NCBI GenBank assembly: GCA_038326615.1
Contig: JBBQKF010000006.1
Location: 1 to 63,596 of the forward strand
DNA from: JBBQKF01 sp038326615
GTDB taxonomy: Bacteria > Bacillota > Clostridia > Saccharofermentanales > UBA5734
DNA: 63,596 nucleotides
Reading direction: 5' to 3'
Each line of letters opens with the position of its first letter. The first letter of the stretch is position 1. A program made the position numbers and the translations under genes. Positions 27,621-36,724 of this stretch are shown one piece after another. The notes below the pieces were generated by a model, which was not told the origin of the DNA, did no database searches, and saw only the letters and a list, made by a program, of their open reading frames with translations.

Positions 27621-28169
27621 ATGAACAATCAGTCAATTACATCAAACCCAGCTCCCTTAGGTCTTCTTGGATTTGGAATGACGACAATTTTGCTTAATCT
27701 ACATAATTCAGGAATAATATCACTATCAATCGTTATAATTTCAATGGGTATTACCTTAGGTGGTCTTGCACAAATATTAGCTGGAATAATGGAATTTAAA
27801 GCAGGCAACACTTTTGGTGCAACAGCATTTAGTGCTTACGGTTTCTTTTGGATCTCATTAGTGATCATCTGGATATTACCTGCTGGCAATAAAGCAGACG
27901 AAAAATCAATGGGATTTTATCTCCTTCTCTGGGCAATTTTTACAGCATTCATGTATGTTGCAGCTTTAACTCACAATAAAATAACACGGCTTGTTTTCGG
28001 TTCACTTACAGTATTATTTCTTCTTTTGTCAGTTGGAGACTTTACAGGCATTCGCGAAATAAAGATAATTGCCGGTTATGAAGGTATTATTTGTGGTTTT
28101 CTTGCAATATACAGCGCAATGGGACAAATCATTAATCACGAACACAAGAAAGAACTTATTAAAATGTAA
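27621..28169 (+). CDS. Acetate uptake transporter (SatP/YaaH, GPR1/FUN34 family)
   Basis: This 182-residue membrane protein has six transmembrane helices. The family signature NPAPLGLLGFG is at the N-terminus, with GGLAQILAGIMEFKAGNTFGATAFSAYGFFW in the second and third helices. The family moves acetate/succinate as monocarboxylate-proton symporter or channel. AAGGAG lies 7 bp before the ATG. It is monocistronic and convergent with the GDT1-like gene, 14 bp apart. Confidence 0.93.
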   Translation: MNNQSITSNPAPLGLLGFGMTTILLNLHNSGIISLSIVIISMGITLGGLAQILAGIMEFKAGNTFGATAFSAYGFFWISLVIIWILPAGNKADEKSMGFYLLLWAIFTAFMYVAALTHNKITRLVFGSLTVLFLLLSVGDFTGIREIKIIAGYEGIICGFLAIYSAMGQIINHEHKKELIKM

Positions 28170-28183
28170 TCAAAGTATAAACG

Positions 28184-28918
28184 TTATTTTTTTCCTTTTA
28201 CTTCGCAGTATTCAGCGACAGGAGGATTTTTCTCTTCTTCAATATTATTTTTCTTCATAAGCAAGTATGCAATTCCAACAGTGACTAGTGCCAGTAGAGC
28301 AAGTCCAGTAATAATTAACCCAGTTCCAAGTTTAAGTTCAACTTTTGCCACCTGAAAACAGCCAACAAACCCAAACACAACAAAAGCACAGGCAGATACA
28401 AATTTGATAGTCTTTTCGGGGATTCTTTTACACATTACAACCCCAATAATTATTCCTATTCCATCCGCTATAAGCATCCCCGTTGTTGTACCCATTAAAA
28501 TTCCAAATGGATTAGAGGGAAATTTTGTCGCAAGTGCAATTGTAGCTAATTGTGTCTTGTCGCCCATTTCAGCTATAAAAAACGCAATGGCAACTGTTGC
28601 AATTGCTCCAAACTTACTTACACGATTTTCTTCGCCTTCAAGTTTATCACCTCTAATTGTCCAAAGCCCAAAAAATATAAAAGACAAAGATGCAATTCCT
28701 TGAATCCAAACCTGTGCAGAGTCAAAACGTGTGATGTAATTTCCGACTGCAACTGCAAGTGCATGATTTAAAATAGTTGCGATAAATACTCCGGCCATTA
28801 CCTTAGATGCCTTATATTTAGTAGCAAAAGCCATGGCAAGTAGCTGAGTTTTATCCCCCATTTCGGCGAGTACAACCGCTCCTGCTGAAAAAAGAAATGC
28901 GATAAAGTTCATGTACAT
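28184..28918 (-). CDS. TMEM165/GDT1 family manganese exporter
   Basis: This 244-residue membrane protein is of the UPF0016 family. Both copies of the cation-binding signature E-x-G-D-K-T are present: AEMGDKTQLLAMAFATKY in the first half and AEMGDKTQLATIALATKF in the second, each in a three-helix bundle. Bacterial members export Mn2+ (MneA/Mnx type). A yybP-ykoY manganese riboswitch lies directly upstream on the same strand, which strongly supports manganese as substrate and explains its regulation: high Mn2+ switches the gene on. Confidence 0.93.
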   Translation of the reverse strand: MYMNFIAFLFSAGAVVLAEMGDKTQLLAMAFATKYKASKVMAGVFIATILNHALAVAVGNYITRFDSAQVWIQGIASLSFIFFGLWTIRGDKLEGEENRVSKFGAIATVAIAFFIAEMGDKTQLATIALATKFPSNPFGILMGTTTGMLIADGIGIIIGVVMCKRIPEKTIKFVSACAFVVFGFVGCFQVAKVELKLGTGLIITGLALLALVTVGIAYLLMKKNNIEEEKNPPVAEYCEVKGKK

Positions 28919-28963
28919 GTTTAAAAACCTTCCTCAAAATATTTGTTAAAAGCCTATAGAATC

Positions 28964-29092
28964 AAAAAACTTTCAGCATAACAAGAAATTTCTTGTTATG
29001 CTAAAAGTCTCGCTACCACTAATTGGTTACAAAGCCAGGTGATTAATCGCACCAGCATGTTGACTTTGTATTTAAAACTACTCCCTCTTAAC
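28964..29092 (-). promoter_or_regulatory. yybP-ykoY manganese riboswitch with terminator hairpin
   Basis: Read on the minus strand, the leader holds GGGAGTAG, then AAAGTCAACATGCTGG, a CACCTGGC arm and GTAGCGAGACTTTTA, the conserved parts of the yybP-ykoY aptamer. It is followed by a perfect 28-bp palindrome (28975-29002) and TTTTTT, the expression-platform terminator. The gene controlled is the GDT1-like Mn2+ exporter, a classical target of this riboswitch. Confidence 0.9.
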
Positions 29093-29283
29093 TTACGTAA
29101 ATAATACATCAGAAACATCAGTTTTGTCAAGAATTACAATTCAAAAATTCAAAACTTACCCAAAAATATTGCATTGAAATCTTGTCCAAAAATCTTTAAC
29201 AATTCTAGTTTTTAGTTGTTACTCAATATGTTTATTATAAAATTCATAAATAATCTATAAATATATAACGAATAGTATTAATT

Positions 29284-30744
29284 TTATCGGAAAAGTTCCT
29301 TCAGGTTTTTGCCATCAAGATCCATGTCTTTTGCAATAGCTGGCATTTTACTTGTAGAAGGATTTAGCGCATAATCCAATACGAATGTTTTATCGTTTAG
29401 TAGATTAACATAAGTTCCATATGAAAGACCTGTATAAATTAATTTATCAGCTGTCCCATCAAACTTTATGCTATGAAGATAATAATTATTAGCATATGTC
29501 CCTGCAACTGCATCTTTGTCATATTCAGCATAGAATATATTGCCCTTGTACGAATTAAGCGTTGCAATCGGCTTCGCACCAGCAGCACGAACAAGTTTTA
29601 TGTTTTTGCCCTTGACATCCATGTGTTTGATATCACCAGTTTTTGCCTCGTATACAATTTTGCCATTCCCAATGATAAACCTTGTTATCGGTTCAGTTGA
29701 AATTTTAACACTTGCAGTACCATCTGCTTTTGCAGTGTAAAGGGCACCTAGGCTATTAAGATAATAAAGTTTAGAATCATATATTACAAAAAAGTATATC
29801 GGTCCTTTGAGAATTTGCTTTTCGTTTTTGCCATCAAGCCCACTGCTATAAATATCGTATTCTTCAGATTTTACATCTGGTTTTTTTACGTAGTAAAGGT
29901 TGTTATTATAAATACTCATCCCATAACAATAACCGATATTTAGTTTCTCAAGTCCTGTTCCATCAGTTCTTATTCTAAAAAGATTATATGTACCATCAAT
30001 CGTTTTCCCCTGGTTTCCAGAAAAGTATAGCCAGTTCTGATTAATGACCAACGACCAACCAAATCCATCAAATAGAGATGTCCCTTTGCTAGATCCTTTT
30101 GCTATTTTGTAAATATGTGCAGCAGTATTTGAGTCAAAACTCGAGTAATATTGATTGGAGCCATCATCAAAGAAGTATTGTCCATTCATAATATTGCCAA
30201 GATCATCCGTGTTAACGCCTTTTGATACAAGAGACGATTTCGTGCTTTTTAGAACTCCTGACGGCTTAAATATCATATAAGCGCCAACTAATACAATTCC
30301 TATAATAAGAATGCTGGCAATGCCTATCGCAAGAATGTTTTTCTTCTTGGGGACAGGAGTCGCGGTAAAAGAATTGTAATTTTGATTCATTCCTGCGTTG
30401 TTATTTGCATTATTATAAGGTTGTTGCGAGAAAGCTTGTGGATTTGTTGGTTGTTGCGAGTAACTTTGTTGATTTGTTGGTTGCTGCTGGTAACCTTGTT
30501 GATTTGTTGGTTGTTGCGAAAACCCTTGTTGGTTTAGTTGCGAAGGAGCAACACCTGGCATGCTAGGTTGATTTATGGTATTTGGCGGAGTAGCTTGTGG
30601 ACGAGGGATTGGGGGAGGGGTTATAATGGGAGGCGTTTGATGTGCGGCATTATTTGTTTCTTGCGAAGGTTTTAACGGGGCTCCACAACTCTGACAAAAT
30701 AAATCAGTGTCTTTCATTTGACTTCCACAGTTTTGACAAAACAT
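29284..30744 (-). CDS. Zinc-ribbon membrane protein with DUF5050-like beta-propeller domain
   Basis: This 486-residue protein starts with an N-terminal zinc ribbon (C3, C6, C17, C20), followed by a Pro-rich stretch and repeats based on QQPTNQQ (about residues 75-110), then one transmembrane helix (NILAIGIASILIIGIVLVGAYMIF). The large C-terminal domain is made of YWTD-like repeats (YYSSFDSNTAAHIYK, LYYVKKPDV, LYYLNSLGALYTAKADGT), DUF5050-like. The zinc ribbon faces the cytoplasm and the propeller the outside. AGGAGG precedes the ATG. Function unknown; family members are often described as surface sensors. A REP-like sequence is embedded in its coding DNA (30349-30370). Confidence 0.82.
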   Translation of the reverse strand: MFCQNCGSQMKDTDLFCQSCGAPLKPSQETNNAAHQTPPIITPPPIPRPQATPPNTINQPSMPGVAPSQLNQQGFSQQPTNQQGYQQQPTNQQSYSQQPTNPQAFSQQPYNNANNNAGMNQNYNSFTATPVPKKKNILAIGIASILIIGIVLVGAYMIFKPSGVLKSTKSSLVSKGVNTDDLGNIMNGQYFFDDGSNQYYSSFDSNTAAHIYKIAKGSSKGTSLFDGFGWSLVINQNWLYFSGNQGKTIDGTYNLFRIRTDGTGLEKLNIGYCYGMSIYNNNLYYVKKPDVKSEEYDIYSSGLDGKNEKQILKGPIYFFVIYDSKLYYLNSLGALYTAKADGTASVKISTEPITRFIIGNGKIVYEAKTGDIKHMDVKGKNIKLVRAAGAKPIATLNSYKGNIFYAEYDKDAVAGTYANNYYLHSIKFDGTADKLIYTGLSYGTYVNLLNDKTFVLDYALNPSTSKMPAIAKDMDLDGKNLKELFR

Positions 30745-30858
30745 AATTTTTTCCTCCTACACTCTTTCATCATAAGAATTAAATTCTTGTTCTATAGAAT
30801 ATATTATCATGAAATCGTCTGTTTATAAATCATTTATCAAATTTTACTAAATCTGCCG

Positions 30859-31029
30859 AACTTATTAAACTTACCGAACTTACTAAACTTACTTAACTTA
30901 CTTAACTTGCTGAACTGACTAAACTTACTTAACTTGCTGAACTGTCTAAACTTACTGAACTGTCTAAACTTACTTAACTTGCTGAACTGACTAAACTGAC
31001 TAAACTTACTTAACTTGCTGAACTTGCTG
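30859..31029. repeat. 9-bp minisatellite, 19 copies
   Basis: Exactly 171 bp form 19 head-to-tail units of consensus AACTTACTT, with variants AACTTGCTG, AACTGACTA and AACTGTCTA arranged in a higher-order pattern. It lies 115 bp upstream of the zinc-ribbon gene start, in the 490-bp gap that also holds a family B element. No reading frame through it has a plausible start. Confidence 0.95.
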
Positions 31030-31069
31030 GATTATTCTCGTTCAACGCAATGTAAATATTATTTTTTGA

Positions 31070-31225
31070 GGCTATAGCGTTTACTTAAGTAGGATTAAAT
31101 TGCTCTTAAAAATACTATCAAAGAAAGTGGCTTCCATTAATTTATCCATAGTTCAATTTGTAATTGTTTATTTTTAGCATGATTCTGCAGAGTTTTTCAA
31201 CCTTTACTGAGTAAACGCTATAGCC
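31070..31225. mobile_element. Short terminal-inverted-repeat element, family B, copy B2
   Basis: This 156-bp element runs between GGCTATAGCGTTTACT and the inverted AGTAAACGCTATAGCC. The interior is closely similar along its whole length to copy B3 at 58701 (for example AAAGTGGCTTCCATTAATTT and GAGTTTTTCAACC). No reading frame. It sits 10 bp beyond the stop of the DedA gene. No clear target duplication longer than the TA within CTATAG. Confidence 0.8.
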
Positions 31226-31235
31226 ATTTTATTTT

Positions 31236-31886
31236 TTACTCTGCTAAATCTTTTATGGGAGCTTTTCGTCTTTTAATAATAAACCAAGTAATTGCTGCAA
31301 CTCCGATAATTGCTAGTAAAATTGCTGCCACTGTCGAATAAGTATCCATGAATTTAACAATTCTTTCCCATTCATTGCCCATAAGAGCGCCTAAATTTAC
31401 TAGAACAATATTCCAAATAGCTGTTCCCACTGTTGTCAAAAGAAGAAATTTTCCCATATTCATTCCTGCCATTCCTGCTGGAATTGAAATAAGACTTCTG
31501 ATAATAGGAATGAATCGGCATAAAAAAACCGTAACGCCGCCCTTCTTGGCAAACCAATTTTCAGCATTATCAAGATCTTTCCTTTTAAGTCTTAAGATTT
31601 TGCCCCATTTGTCTATAATCCAATAAAGCCTTTCACGACTCAATATTTTACCAAGGCCATACAAAATAACTGCTCCGCCAACAGATCCGAATGTCGCAAA
31701 AAGGCATACAATCCAAATATTCATATGAGTTCTAGGGTCAGTTGTCATGAATCCACCAAAAGTAAGGATAATTTCTGAAGGAATCGGTGGGAAAATATTT
31801 TCGATTGCTATCAAAAGCATAATGCCCCAATAACCAAATTGTTCCATAATCCTGATTATCCAGTCTTGCATGTTTGTATTCTCCAT
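31236..31886 (-). CDS. DedA family membrane protein
   Basis: This integral membrane protein of about 216 residues has a SNARE-assoc/VTT domain. Signature segments: FPPIPSEIILTFGGFM re-entrant loop, AGAVILYGLGK-like GGAVILYGLGKIL, and FLCRFIPIIRSLISIPAGMAGMNMGKF with the conserved Arg residues. The family includes phospholipid (undecaprenyl phosphate, PE) flippases and is linked to envelope homeostasis. Start choice is uncertain: ATG at 31886 is used, but ATG at 31871 has a better-spaced GGAG; a TTG at 31922 lacks a ribosome binding site. Confidence 0.93.
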   Translation of the reverse strand: MENTNMQDWIIRIMEQFGYWGIMLLIAIENIFPPIPSEIILTFGGFMTTDPRTHMNIWIVCLFATFGSVGGAVILYGLGKILSRERLYWIIDKWGKILRLKRKDLDNAENWFAKKGGVTVFLCRFIPIIRSLISIPAGMAGMNMGKFLLLTTVGTAIWNIVLVNLGALMGNEWERIVKFMDTYSTVAAILLAIIGVAAITWFIIKRRKAPIKDLAE

Positions 31887-32036
31887 AACAGCCAATATGT
31901 TTTTGCTAGATGCTGTCTTCAATTTCTATTTTATAATATTTTACCACAGATCTAGATTTAATATAATAAGGCAATCATCAAATTTCAATCGTTACATCTA
32001 TTAAATTTCTATCACAATCTATTTTCCTCTAATTTT

Positions 32037-32912
32037 TCACCAATGAACCATTAGAGCTTTGGGAAGAATTTCAAACTGAGCCTTGTCAAACGCAAATATT
32101 TCACCATCAACATTAACCCGCATTTTAGAATTTGATTCGATCTTAACAGTATTTGCTTTGAATGACACAGTATCTTTAAATGTCAGAATTTTGCCTGACA
32201 ATAAACCTGGCAAATACCTAATCATCCATGGACGCGTCACATCCTTTATTACAACAACATCAAGAAGTCCATCATCCACTTTAGAGTTTGGTGAAATTGG
32301 CATTCCACCACCGATAAATTTTCCATTTGCAACAGAACAAACAAGAACCTTTTGAGAAAGAACTTTTGCGTCATCAATAAAGAGTGTTATGTCCGATGCT
32401 TTATAATGTATTATTGTTTGTATTACACCCCAAAGATATGGAATCATACCTTTAAAATATTTTTTCGCTTTTATTGAATAGTCTAGCACTGAAACGTCAA
32501 AACCGATTCCACATACATTCATGAATAGTTCGCCATTTATTAAGCCAATATCCACCGGTCTCGGTTTATTCTGCAAAATAAAATCAAGAGCATCCAGTGG
32601 AGATTTAGGTAAACCTAATGATTTTATAAAATCATTTCCAGTCCCAGCAGGAATTATACCAAGTGATGTGTTTGAATTAAACAATCCACGTGAAACTTCA
32701 AAAACCGTCCCATCACCACCAAGTGCTATTATACATTTTATACCTGCGCCTGCAGATTTCTTTGCGATCTCTTCGGCGTGTCCTGCTTTTTCGGTATAAA
32801 ACGCTTGGTAATCAACCTTCTCTTCAGATAGCTTTTCTAAAACTATTGTAGCAATTCTTTTTGCAGCCCCATTGCCAGCTGTTGGATTAATAATCAGATG
32901 AATATTTTCCAT
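32037..32912 (-). CDS. Diacylglycerol kinase family lipid kinase (YegS/DgkB type)
   Basis: This 291-residue soluble lipid kinase has a two-domain NAD-kinase-like fold. The nucleotide site is evident: IINPTAGNG near the N-terminus, ALGGDGTVFEVSRG and LGIIPAGTGNDFIKSLGLP. A C-terminal beta-domain closes with MRVNVDGEI. It probably phosphorylates diacylglycerol or a related lipid, recycling it for phospholipid synthesis. It stands alone on the minus strand, about 115 bp upstream of the DedA gene, another envelope-lipid gene. Confidence 0.92.
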   Translation of the reverse strand: MENIHLIINPTAGNGAAKRIATIVLEKLSEEKVDYQAFYTEKAGHAEEIAKKSAGAGIKCIIALGGDGTVFEVSRGLFNSNTSLGIIPAGTGNDFIKSLGLPKSPLDALDFILQNKPRPVDIGLINGELFMNVCGIGFDVSVLDYSIKAKKYFKGMIPYLWGVIQTIIHYKASDITLFIDDAKVLSQKVLVCSVANGKFIGGGMPISPNSKVDDGLLDVVVIKDVTRPWMIRYLPGLLSGKILTFKDTVSFKANTVKIESNSKMRVNVDGEIFAFDKAQFEILPKALMVHW

Positions 32913-33254
32913 AATCAGACTCCTTGTCTTAGAGCAAATCGAAAAATCATATATCTAACAATAGAATACTACTTTTTGGGATTTATTGAAATAGAAAATT
33001 AGTTTGGTCAGAAGTTTTAGTAAGTATTTAACTGCATATAGCAATTAATTGAAAAATGAGTGTTTCAAAAGTTTTTTTCATTTCACAGGTAAGTTCGCTA
33101 GTTTTGCAGGTTTAATGTAATGAAAAAACAATTGATCCATTTGCTCGCTAATGCTAGACTAAACGTATATTATCCATATACTTTTCAATGATTTCAAACG
33201 CACCTGCCTATATTGTACTACGAAATCCGGTTTCAATTAAGTTAAATAAAAAAA
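32913..33254. other. Intergenic gap of 342 bp, no gene seen
   Basis: This separates the end of the UroD-fold operon from the lipid kinase. It is A/T-rich. I see no reading frame, no clean terminator and no recognised repeat; it must hold the kinase promoter. Confidence 0.5.
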
Positions 33255-34298
33255 TTATCTGTTTTCGATATTGTAAAAAGCAAGGATATTTTCTAAAGGA
33301 ACATCCGCTTGCAAAAAATGACATGAACTCATTATATAACCGCCATTTTCTCCTAGGACAGAAGAAAGATATTTGGCATTCTGATTAACCTCTTCAATTG
33401 TCCCATGTGGTAGTATTTTTTGAGTTTCTCCTGCTCCATGAAAAGTCAGACTGTTTCCAAATTCGGCTTTGATTTTTTTAGGTTCCATGTTCCTTGCAAC
33501 TGTTTGTACAGGGTCAAGTATCTTTATACCCATTTCAACAAACTCTCCCATAAGATTATAAGCAGATCCACAGCAATGGAAAAACGGAGTCACACCATAT
33601 GATTTGGCTAGCGAAATATATTCTACCATTGAAGGTTTGAAAAATTCTCTGAACATATCTTTGCTAATCAACAAGTCAGTCTGGGATGAATAATCATCCG
33701 CCAACTGCATTGCATCTAATCGCCCTTTACCAGCCTTTAATAACCTCTCATGGTAATCGATATGCCAATCAAAACATCGTTTTAGTAAATGTTTAATTAG
33801 TTTTGGGTTCAACATCATATCAACAAAAATATCTTCCATGTTTCTAACAAGAGTCGGGTAATAAAAAATACTGGCAAATCCACCAATCAAAAATCTACCC
33901 TCATATGTTTTACAATTCGCCGTTATACTATTGAAATCCCAATTATCCAAATCAGGTAACTGTAAAACTCGGTCAATGTCTTGAGGAGTTTCGCATTCTT
34001 GTGTAACATAATGTACAACCTCATCATGGGCTCCATAATTATTGTAGACTTTTTTGAGTTTGCTACCGCCCCAGCCAATAATCAGGCCATTATTATCTTT
34101 TTTTTCAGGTTCTCTATTCACTTGAGGGTCAACCCATGCTACATCAATTTCTAGCCCATCCAGTACATCTTTCATTTTATCTGTTTTGAAATGTTTTAAC
34201 ATAATATCCCATATTTCTCCCACGGCTTGGAAATCTACTGGAGTTCTGTCAGGTTGTTTATGATTCAGAGCACATATAACTCTTTCTCTAAATTCCAT
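33255..34298 (-). CDS. UroD/MtaA-fold protein, third of three in the operon
   Basis: This TIM-barrel protein of about 347 residues is of the uroporphyrinogen decarboxylase superfamily. It has the QPDRTPVDF N-terminal motif instead of the heme-enzyme RQAGRY. The metal-site motif is FFHCCG (His241, Cys243, with an extra Cys242). The third ligand region reads SSCHFLQADVP, with His327 aligned with the His of its paralogues and Cys326 beside it, so it has the richest set of potential metal ligands. I start it at the ATG at 34298 because the upstream ATG abuts the AAAGG site. It is last in the transport operon, 32 bp after its paralogue. Confidence 0.85.
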   Translation of the reverse strand: MEFRERVICALNHKQPDRTPVDFQAVGEIWDIMLKHFKTDKMKDVLDGLEIDVAWVDPQVNREPEKKDNNGLIIGWGGSKLKKVYNNYGAHDEVVHYVTQECETPQDIDRVLQLPDLDNWDFNSITANCKTYEGRFLIGGFASIFYYPTLVRNMEDIFVDMMLNPKLIKHLLKRCFDWHIDYHERLLKAGKGRLDAMQLADDYSSQTDLLISKDMFREFFKPSMVEYISLAKSYGVTPFFHCCGSAYNLMGEFVEMGIKILDPVQTVARNMEPKKIKAEFGNSLTFHGAGETQKILPHGTIEEVNQNAKYLSSVLGENGGYIMSSCHFLQADVPLENILAFYNIENR

Positions 34299-34330
34299 AT
34301 TTTTCATCCTTTCTTAAGTGCTAGTTCGTG

Positions 34331-35377
34331 TTAATAGTTACCATACTTTTTTACTGCGTCAAAAAGAGATAAAATATTTTCAATGCTAGTATCAGCTTGT
34401 ACGTTATGTGCTGGGCCAATCAATAGTCCTCCGCCCTTACCTATTGTGTCCATTCTTAATTTTACTTCATCAAAAATATCTTGTCTGGATCCTTTAGGAA
34501 GAGTTTTTTGTATACATATGCTACCCCAAAATGATAGTCTATCGCCAAATTTATCCTTAACCATAGCAGGATCCATTGCTAGCGGCTGTATAGGATTTAG
34601 AACGTCTAACCCGATTTCTATAAGTTCTTCAATAATGGGGATAATGTATCCACAGCTATGATATGCTATAATTATGTTTGGATTCTGCTTTTTGAATTCA
34701 AAAATTAGTTTTTTCATTCTTGGTTTAAGATATTTTCTCCACATCTCCGGAGACATTAGCATTGAATTCTGCATGCCTACATCATCACCAAGCCAAAGCA
34801 TATCCACCCCTTCTTTGATATATCTAATCCCTGCTTTTAGCGGGAATTCCATAACTTTATCAAATAAATCATTTGCGTATTCTTCATTACCTGCCATATC
34901 CATGAGCATGTTATCAATCCCTCTAAGATACCAGGCGGCCTCGAAAATCGAACAAGTAATAGCGCCACAAATAAAGTGACTATCTCCATATTTGTGCATG
35001 AGTTCTTTCATCGGTTTGTATATTTCATCATTCTCTGGATTCGGTATTTGATATTTCAAAAGCAGTTCGCCGTCCTCGTCATTTTCCAAAGGGTGTTCCA
35101 CGATTGTTGTATATCTTCCTGATTCATTTTCAAAGTATCTCCATTTACAGCCCCAGTCACAAATATATTCTTCGCCTTTTCCGTAATAACTATTACCTAT
35201 TCCAGCACCACTCATAAGCATATCGTTTCCAAGTGCGACTTCCATATCATGCTCATTATAAATACCAAAGTGTTCAAACAATGCCGCTGACACTTCAGGT
35301 ACAAATGAAGCAAAAACCGGCACACGATCTGGAATTTTTCTCATTAATGCAATTTTTACTCTTTCTTTAGAATTCAT
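34331..35377 (-). CDS. UroD/MtaA-fold protein, second of three in the operon
   Basis: This protein of 348 residues is closest in its motifs to the UroD-fold protein at 7230: IPDRVPVFAS, a WLGDDVGMQNSMLMSPEMWRKYLKPRMKK region and AYHSCG (His240, Cys242), with His324 in GPAHNVQADTS as third candidate ligand. The partner at 7230 has the parallel WTGDDVGTQKGMMISPDMW, so the two probably act on the same kind of substrate in two different operons. Start at 35377, with AGAGGAG upstream. It overlaps nothing but lies 12 bp after the preceding gene stop. Confidence 0.86.
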   Translation of the reverse strand: MNSKERVKIALMRKIPDRVPVFASFVPEVSAALFEHFGIYNEHDMEVALGNDMLMSGAGIGNSYYGKGEEYICDWGCKWRYFENESGRYTTIVEHPLENDEDGELLLKYQIPNPENDEIYKPMKELMHKYGDSHFICGAITCSIFEAAWYLRGIDNMLMDMAGNEEYANDLFDKVMEFPLKAGIRYIKEGVDMLWLGDDVGMQNSMLMSPEMWRKYLKPRMKKLIFEFKKQNPNIIIAYHSCGYIIPIIEELIEIGLDVLNPIQPLAMDPAMVKDKFGDRLSFWGSICIQKTLPKGSRQDIFDEVKLRMDTIGKGGGLLIGPAHNVQADTSIENILSLFDAVKKYGNY

Positions 35378-35389
35378 ACTCAATCTCCT

Positions 35390-36652
35390 CTAGATCCCAC
35401 GGAATTTATTTAATATTTTATACATTTCGATCAGATTTTCAACTGGAACATTTGCGACAACATTATGTATTGCTGCAAAGACAAAGCCGCCGTCCGGAGA
35501 AAAGATTTCGAGTCTTTCCTTAACTTCTTTTTGCACTTCTTCTTTGCTGCCAAAAGGCAAAGTTTTTTGAGTATCTATACCGCCTCCCCAAAAAACCAGC
35601 TTGTCCCCAAATTCATTTTTCAACCGCTGTGGATCCATTCCTGTTGCGCTGCATTGAACAGGGTTTACGATATCCACCCCCATTTCAATAAAGTCGTTTA
35701 GCAAAGGATAAATCGCCCCACAAGTATGATAAAATGTTTTCCAACTTGTATTCTTATGAATCCAGTCATTAATCCTTTTGTAGAAAGGTTTATATAATCT
35801 TCTAAAAACATCCGCTGATGTAAATGTAGCATTCTGAGTTCCAAAATCCGTCCCGGAAAGCCAAATTGTCTGAATTCGGTCGCCAACAGATTGTTTGTAT
35901 AGTTCAAGGTTCTTTAGTGCAATGTCGCATTGATAATCAAAAACTGCTTCAATATATTCTGGATAGAGTAAATGAGCCATCAGCCACTCATCCATTTTTC
36001 TTATCCCCGTGGGTTTAGTCAGAAAAGGGCCTGGTAGTTCTGCAACATCACCGAAACCAGCTCCTCCGAGTACCCCCATTATTGCATAGTCAGTGTATTG
36101 ATAAAGCTCCTTTGACTTTTTTTCCCAGCACTTACAGGTCTCTTCCGAATGCAGATTATAAGAATCTTTAAAATCCTTTACTGGGGTCAGATTTTCTTCA
36201 TCAACTAGGCCGGATCTATCAATATTATCAAAGAAAAACCCATTTTTCGGCATATGTAGACTATACTCAGCATTCCTGTCACCACTGGGATAAACATAAA
36301 TATCACCATCTCCGATTACATCATATTCGAAATTTTGTGGCATTAATACAGGTGTTCCGTCACTCATTGTCCATTTTTTACTCGGTGTACTATTGATTCC
36401 CATTAATGTCCCCGGATTCCATAGAGGTAGTACATCACCTTTAACAATATCAAGCAAATCAGGTTCGATTTCGCCAAGCATCTGATATGGCTCGACAATT
36501 TTAATATCATGTTCATTCAAACCAAGTGCTTTTCTTAATTTAAAAACAGTACTTGCATTCATTCCAGTTTGCCCACAACCTCCTAAATCCATGGGAGTAT
36601 AGTCAGGTTGTTCATGGTTTATCGCCGCGATCACTCGTTCTCTTGAATTCAT
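35390..36652 (-). CDS. UroD/MtaA-fold protein, first of three in the operon
   Basis: This 420-residue UroD-superfamily protein is about 70 residues longer than its two downstream neighbours because of an insertion in the first half (about residues 95-170). Motifs are QPDYTPMDLGG at the N-terminus, WLSGTDFGTQNATFTS, FYHTCG (His309, Cys311) and AAIHNVVANVPVEN (His396). GGAGG lies 5 bp before the ATG. It directly follows the permease gene. It shares the His-x-Cys...His pattern with its neighbours but is diverged enough to have a separate substrate or step. Confidence 0.85.
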   Translation of the reverse strand: MNSRERVIAAINHEQPDYTPMDLGGCGQTGMNASTVFKLRKALGLNEHDIKIVEPYQMLGEIEPDLLDIVKGDVLPLWNPGTLMGINSTPSKKWTMSDGTPVLMPQNFEYDVIGDGDIYVYPSGDRNAEYSLHMPKNGFFFDNIDRSGLVDEENLTPVKDFKDSYNLHSEETCKCWEKKSKELYQYTDYAIMGVLGGAGFGDVAELPGPFLTKPTGIRKMDEWLMAHLLYPEYIEAVFDYQCDIALKNLELYKQSVGDRIQTIWLSGTDFGTQNATFTSADVFRRLYKPFYKRINDWIHKNTSWKTFYHTCGAIYPLLNDFIEMGVDIVNPVQCSATGMDPQRLKNEFGDKLVFWGGGIDTQKTLPFGSKEEVQKEVKERLEIFSPDGGFVFAAIHNVVANVPVENLIEMYKILNKFRGI

Positions 36653-36724
36653 ATTTCCTCCAGTAGCTATTTCAAAATCTCACTCATAACTTCATGCTTT
36701 CTCAAGTTAATTCTATAAATAAGA

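Noticed and set aside
30859..31029. CRISPR or coding repeat
   Set aside because: Pure 9-bp tandem units without spacers; no reading frame with a start and ribosome binding site.
33255..36652. Uroporphyrinogen decarboxylase (hemE) of heme synthesis
   Set aside because: The RQAGRY motif of true HemE is absent, metal-site HxC motifs are present, there are three copies in a transport operon and no other hem genes.
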